Of a stretch of 64,000 nt of DNA, positions 60,838 through 64,000 are shown piece after piece. The DNA lies in contig NZ_JALMUV010000017.1 of NCBI RefSeq assembly GCF_023155275.1, positions 62,001 to 126,000 of the forward strand, written 5' to 3'. Origin of the DNA: Streptomyces rhizoryzae (GTDB lineage Bacteria; Actinomycetota; Actinomycetes; Streptomycetales; Streptomycetaceae). The notes beneath the pieces are model-generated. The model was not told the DNA's origin, ran no database searches, and saw only the letters and a program-made list of their open reading frames with translations. Every line of letters starts with the position of its first letter. Position 1 is the stretch's first letter. Made by a program: the position numbers and the translations under genes.

Positions 60838-62070
60838 ATGACCCGATCCGAGGGGCGGCCGCGCCGCCTGGCCCGTACCCGCGCGCAACTCGCCTTCCTG
60901 TCCACCGGGGTGCTGCTGCACGGGGCCGCTTTCCTGCTGTGGGTGTGGTTCAGCCTCTCCCACGCCGGCGCGGTGGTGCCGGTCGTGTTCGCCGCGGCGG
61001 GCGCGATGTCCGTGACCTGGCTCCAGCGCCGCCGGTTCGCCGCGTACGCCGGCACCGGCATACCCCGCACCCCGCCGGTGGCCGGGGACAGCGAACTCCA
61101 GCGGGCGCGGCAGCGGCTGCGCACCGCCGCGTACTGGCGCCAGCTCGGCTACCACCAGCTGGCCGGGCCGGTGCTGGGGCTCGTGGAGGCCGTGGTGCTG
61201 GTCCTGTGGGCGGGCAGCGTCTGCGGGATCACCTTCTACGCCTGGTACTGGGTGTTTCCCCAGGAGTGGGCGTTCACCCAATGGGCGAATGTGGACGGCT
61301 GGCTGCTGGCGGTGGCCGGGCTGGCCGTCCTGCCGTTCCTGCCGCGGCTGACCGGTGCGCTGGTGCGGCTGGAGTCGGTGATCGCCCGGCGGCTGCTCGG
61401 GCCCAGCCGGGCCGAGGAGTTGGAGCGGCGGGTCGAGGACCTGGCCGAGCGCCGGGCCGAGACGCTGGCCGCCGCGGACGCCGAACGCCGCCGCATCGAA
61501 CGGGACCTGCACGACGGCGCCCAGCAGCGGCTGGTGTCCCTCGCGGTCGGCCTGGGCCTGGCCAAGGCCACCCTGACCGATCTGCCGCCGGAGGCGCGGG
61601 CGGTCATCGACGAGGCGCACCGCGAGGCCAAGGAGGCGCTGGAGGAGCTCAACCACCTGGTGCGCGGCCTGCACCCGCACGTCCTGGACGACCGGGGGCT
61701 GGACGCGGCGCTCTCCGGGATCGCGGCCCGCGCACCGCTGCCCGTGCAGGTCAGCGTGGACGTGCCCGAGCGGGCCGCGCCCGCCGTGGAGGCGGTGGCC
61801 TACTTCGTCGTCTCCGAGGCGCTGGCCAACGTCACCAAGCACGCCCGGGCGACCCGCGCCGCGGTGGAGGCCGTCCGGACCGGTGACACCCTGCGGGTGC
61901 GGGTCACCGATGATGGCAGGGGAGGGGCGGACCCCTCCGGGGGGACCGGTCTGACCGGGCTCGCGCAGCGCGTGGCCTCGGTGGACGGCACCCTCGCCCT
62001 CGACAGCCCCCCAGGGGGCCCGACCGTCGTTACCGTGGAGCTGCCGTGCACGCTGCCAAGCGCGCTGTGA
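60838..62070 (+). CDS. NarL-type sensor histidine kinase
   Basis: A 410-residue kinase with four membrane helices in two pairs (about 18-60 and 105-165). The HisKA_3 dimerisation domain carries the phospho-accepting His in RRRIERDLHDGAQQRLVSLA. An HATPase domain follows with SEALANVTKHARATRA, DDGRGGADPSGGTGLTGLAQ. It resembles DesK-type sensors of membrane state. TACCGT at 60825-60830 lies seven bases before the ATG, indicating a leaderless mRNA. The response regulator overlaps its end by 25 bases. Confidence 0.9.
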   Translation: MTRSEGRPRRLARTRAQLAFLSTGVLLHGAAFLLWVWFSLSHAGAVVPVVFAAAGAMSVTWLQRRRFAAYAGTGIPRTPPVAGDSELQRARQRLRTAAYWRQLGYHQLAGPVLGLVEAVVLVLWAGSVCGITFYAWYWVFPQEWAFTQWANVDGWLLAVAGLAVLPFLPRLTGALVRLESVIARRLLGPSRAEELERRVEDLAERRAETLAAADAERRRIERDLHDGAQQRLVSLAVGLGLAKATLTDLPPEARAVIDEAHREAKEALEELNHLVRGLHPHVLDDRGLDAALSGIAARAPLPVQVSVDVPERAAPAVEAVAYFVVSEALANVTKHARATRAAVEAVRTGDTLRVRVTDDGRGGADPSGGTGLTGLAQRVASVDGTLALDSPPGGPTVVTVELPCTLPSAL

Positions 62071-62711
62071 TCGCCGAGGATTCCCTGCTGCTCCGGATCG
62101 GGGTGGTGAAAGTCCTGGAGACCGCCGGGTTCGAGGTGGTGGCCGAGAGCGGGGACGCGGAGGGGCTGCTGCGGGCGGTGGCCGAGCACCGCCCGGACAT
62201 CGCCGTGGTCGACGTCCGGATGCCGCCCGGCTTCACCGACGAGGGCGTGCGGGCCGCGCTGGTCATCCGGCAGCAGTGGCCGGACACCGCCGTCCTGCTG
62301 CTCTCCCAGTACGTCGAGGAGCGCTACGCCGCCGAACTCCTGGCCGCCAACACCAGCGGCGTCGGCTACCTCCTCAAGCAACGGGTCGCGGACGTCGAGG
62401 AGTTCATCGAGGCGCTGCGCCGGGTCGCGTCCGGGGGCACCGCCCTGGACCCGCAGGTGGTCGCGCAGCTGCTGGTGCGGCGCCCGAGCGACCCGCTGGA
62501 GCGGCTGACCGAGCGGGAGCGGGAGGTGCTGTCCCTGATGGCCGAGGGCCGGTCCAACGCCGGGATCGCCGCCCAACTCGTGGTCAGCGAGAGCGCGGTG
62601 GCCAAGCACATCAACAGCATCCTGGCGAAGCTGGACCTGCCCAGGGCGGAGGGCGACCACCGGCGGGTGCTGGCCGTGCTGCGCTTCCTGGGGGTGGGCG
62701 GCGCGGCATAG
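62046..62711 (+). CDS. LuxR/NarL-type response regulator
   Basis: A 221-residue regulator. The receiver (about 6-125) has VIAEDSLLLRIGVV, phospho-acceptor Asp in IAVVDVRMPP and Lys in GYLLKQRVADVEEF. The LuxR helix-turn-helix (about 150-215) has LTEREREVLSLMAEGRSNAG and VVSESAVAKHINSILAKLDL. GTG 62046 with GTGGAG upstream is preferred; GTG 62067, overlapping the kinase stop, is an alternative. It forms a cognate pair with the kinase at 60838. Confidence 0.9.
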   Translation: MHAAKRAVIAEDSLLLRIGVVKVLETAGFEVVAESGDAEGLLRAVAEHRPDIAVVDVRMPPGFTDEGVRAALVIRQQWPDTAVLLLSQYVEERYAAELLAANTSGVGYLLKQRVADVEEFIEALRRVASGGTALDPQVVAQLLVRRPSDPLERLTEREREVLSLMAEGRSNAGIAAQLVVSESAVAKHINSILAKLDLPRAEGDHRRVLAVLRFLGVGGAA

Positions 62712-62783
62712 GGGCCGCGGGGGCGGGCCCGCAGGGCGCGCGGGTTTCCGGCCCCGGGGGGCGGGGCGGCGTAGATTCGCGGC

Positions 62784-63899
62784 ATGGTGACTTCGATGAC
62801 GCGGGACGACTACGAGCGGCGGATGGCGCGGGCCGGGGCGGCCGCCGCGGAGGCCGGGCTGGCGGGGCTGATCGTGGCGCCGGGGCCGGACCTGGTGTGG
62901 CTGTGCGGGTACCGGCCGACGGCCGTCACCGAGCGGCTGACCGCGCTGGTGATCGAGCCGGGGCGGCCCGGGCGGCTGCTGGTGCCCCTGCTGGAGCGGC
63001 CGGACGCGGAGCACGCGGCGGGCGCCGGGGCGCTGGAGGTCGTCGGGTGGGCCGACGGCACGGACCCCTGCGCCGAACTGGGCCGGTGGCTGGCGCCGCA
63101 GGGGCGCTACGGGGTCTCGGACGGGATGTGGGCGCTGCACCTGCTCGGGTTGCAGCGGACGGTCCCGCAGGGCCGCTACGGGGCACTGACGGAGGTCCTG
63201 CCGATGCTGCGGGCCGTCAAGGACGCCTACGAGGTGGAGCGGCTGGCGGCGGCGGGGGCGGCCGCCGACGCGGCGTACCAGGACATCCTGGGGGTGCGCT
63301 TCGCCGGGCGGCGGGAGTGCGACATCGCGGCGGACCTGGCCCGGCTGCTGCGGGAGCACGGGCACAGCCAGGTGGACTTCACGGTCGTCGGGTCGGGGCC
63401 CAACGGGGCCGACCCGCACCACGAGGCGGGGGACCGGGTCATCGAGGACGGCGACATGGTGGTGCTGGACTTCGGCGGCCTCAAGGACGGTTACGGGTCG
63501 GACACCACCCGGACCGTGCACGTCGGGCAGCCGGGCGCGGAGGAGCGGACCGTGCACGAGATCGTGCGGGAGGCCCAGCAGGCGGCGTTCGAGGCGGTCC
63601 GGCCCGGTGCCGCCTGCCAGGACATCGACCGGGTGGCGCGGCGGGTGATCACGTCGGCGGGGTACGGCGAGTACTTCATCCACCGGACCGGGCACGGCAT
63701 CGGGGTCACCACGCACGAGCCGCCCTACATGGTGGAGGGCGAGCACCTGCCGCTGGTACCGGGGATGTGCTTCTCGATCGAGCCGGGCATCTACCTGCCG
63801 GGGCGGTTCGGGGTGCGCATCAAGGACATCGTGGTCTGCACGGAGGACGGCGGCCGGCGGCTGAACCGTACGGGGCGGGAGCTGGCCGTGGTGTCCTAG
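62784..63899 (+). CDS. M24-family Xaa-Pro peptidase-like protein
   Basis: A 371-residue protein with a creatinase-like N-domain (about 1-145) and a pita-bread M24 catalytic domain. Metal ligands are visible as VLDFGG, GSDTTRT, HRTGHGIG and SIEPGIYLPG. The last expected ligand, Glu in the RIED motif, is Lys here (FGVRIKDIVVCT), which may impair metal binding. The family removes N-terminal residues before Pro in short peptides. TAGATT lies six bases before the ATG (leaderless pattern). ATG at codon 5 is an alternative. It follows the response regulator by 72 bases but probably has its own promoter. Confidence 0.88.
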   Translation: MVTSMTRDDYERRMARAGAAAAEAGLAGLIVAPGPDLVWLCGYRPTAVTERLTALVIEPGRPGRLLVPLLERPDAEHAAGAGALEVVGWADGTDPCAELGRWLAPQGRYGVSDGMWALHLLGLQRTVPQGRYGALTEVLPMLRAVKDAYEVERLAAAGAAADAAYQDILGVRFAGRRECDIAADLARLLREHGHSQVDFTVVGSGPNGADPHHEAGDRVIEDGDMVVLDFGGLKDGYGSDTTRTVHVGQPGAEERTVHEIVREAQQAAFEAVRPGAACQDIDRVARRVITSAGYGEYFIHRTGHGIGVTTHEPPYMVEGEHLPLVPGMCFSIEPGIYLPGRFGVRIKDIVVCTEDGGRRLNRTGRELAVVS

Positions 63900-63952
63900 G
63901 GGCCCGTGACCGGGGCGCCGGGCGGAGGGGCGGCGCCCCGGGCGGGCGGCCG

Positions 63953-64000
63953 TCACGGGATCAGGACGACCTTGCCCATGGTGGCGCGGGTCTCCAGGGC
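63953..64000 (-). CDS. C-terminal end of a zinc-type alcohol dehydrogenase/quinone oxidoreductase (partial)
   Basis: Only the last 15 codons lie in the window, reading ALETRATMGKVVLIP then stop. The ending (ETR..GKVVL) is typical of medium-chain NAD(P)-dependent alcohol dehydrogenases and quinone oxidoreductases. The gene continues beyond the right edge and converges on the M24 gene. Confidence 0.6.
   Translation of the reverse strand, partial: ALETRATMGKVVLIP

Overview
The window is high-GC actinobacterial DNA and almost certainly a Streptomyces chromosome arm-proximal core segment. It carries the GlnR nitrogen regulator, the mycothiol genes mshA and mshD, PhoR-PhoP-PhoU, CarD, IspD-IspF, CysS, the shared sugar-transport ATPase MsiK, and an XRE/DUF397 pair. 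Many genes start 6-7 bases after a TANNNT -10 hexamer, which is the signature of leaderless actinobacterial transcripts.

Layout. 58-5079: a sulfur-related cluster (DsrE, DUF3099, DUF1416, rhodanese CysA) headed by an unannotated Cys-containing leader peptide, then an LmeA-like lipid-binding protein, a Pro/Gln-rich membrane protein and a MoaD/ThiS protein. 5248-8989: a heterodimeric ABC exporter whose second half is frameshifted in a C7 run. 9525-15193: a small ORF coupled to glnR, a LacI regulator, an HtrA protease and a two-component system of MprAB/CssRS type with two sets of tandem operator-like repeats. 15280-20368: a second LmeA-like protein, an XRE/DUF397 cassette and a secreted 5'-nucleotidase. 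20536-26612: mshD, a GNAT, and ppk-CHAD-Nudix. 26705-34141: an HTH regulator, a methyltransferase, mshA with a SigR-like promoter, YbjN, a hydrolase, an MFS pump and gpmA. 34264-37504: a hidden Cys-rich miniprotein, then phoU divergent from phoRP across a duplicated PHO-box module. 37626-49021: a lipoprotein, carD, ispD-ispF, an F420 oxidoreductase, cysS, rlmB, DoxX, a nucleotidyltransferase and msiK.

A tRNA-Thr(TGT) at 49242-49315 marks the start of an accessory region (about 49316-59982), with a decayed DyP peroxidase right behind the tRNA. The rest is a minus-strand multi-gene locus. In order of transcription it encodes a Crp/Fnr-type cNMP-binding regulator, a class III nucleotide-cyclase-like protein, a STAND-like protein with a degenerate P-loop (frameshifted), an unknown protein, a terminator, an 81-residue miniprotein, a second STAND-like paralogue, an unknown protein, an excisionase-like HTH protein and a deoxyribosyltransferase-like protein. 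Four of these (cyclase, both STANDs, miniprotein) share one short motif of the form G-N-I-N-T-G-x-V-x-G-G-Q, which resembles RHIM/BASS amyloid-signalling motifs. It lies at the N-terminus of the STAND proteins and at the C-terminus of the cyclase. That is the arrangement expected for a bacterial NLR-like receptor that seeds an amyloid on its effector, here a nucleotide cyclase beside a cyclic-nucleotide-binding regulator. I consider this the most interesting system in the window; its function is inferred.

The right end (60198-64000) returns to ordinary genes: a small membrane protein, a NarL-type two-component pair, an M24 peptidase and the tail of a zinc-type alcohol dehydrogenase.
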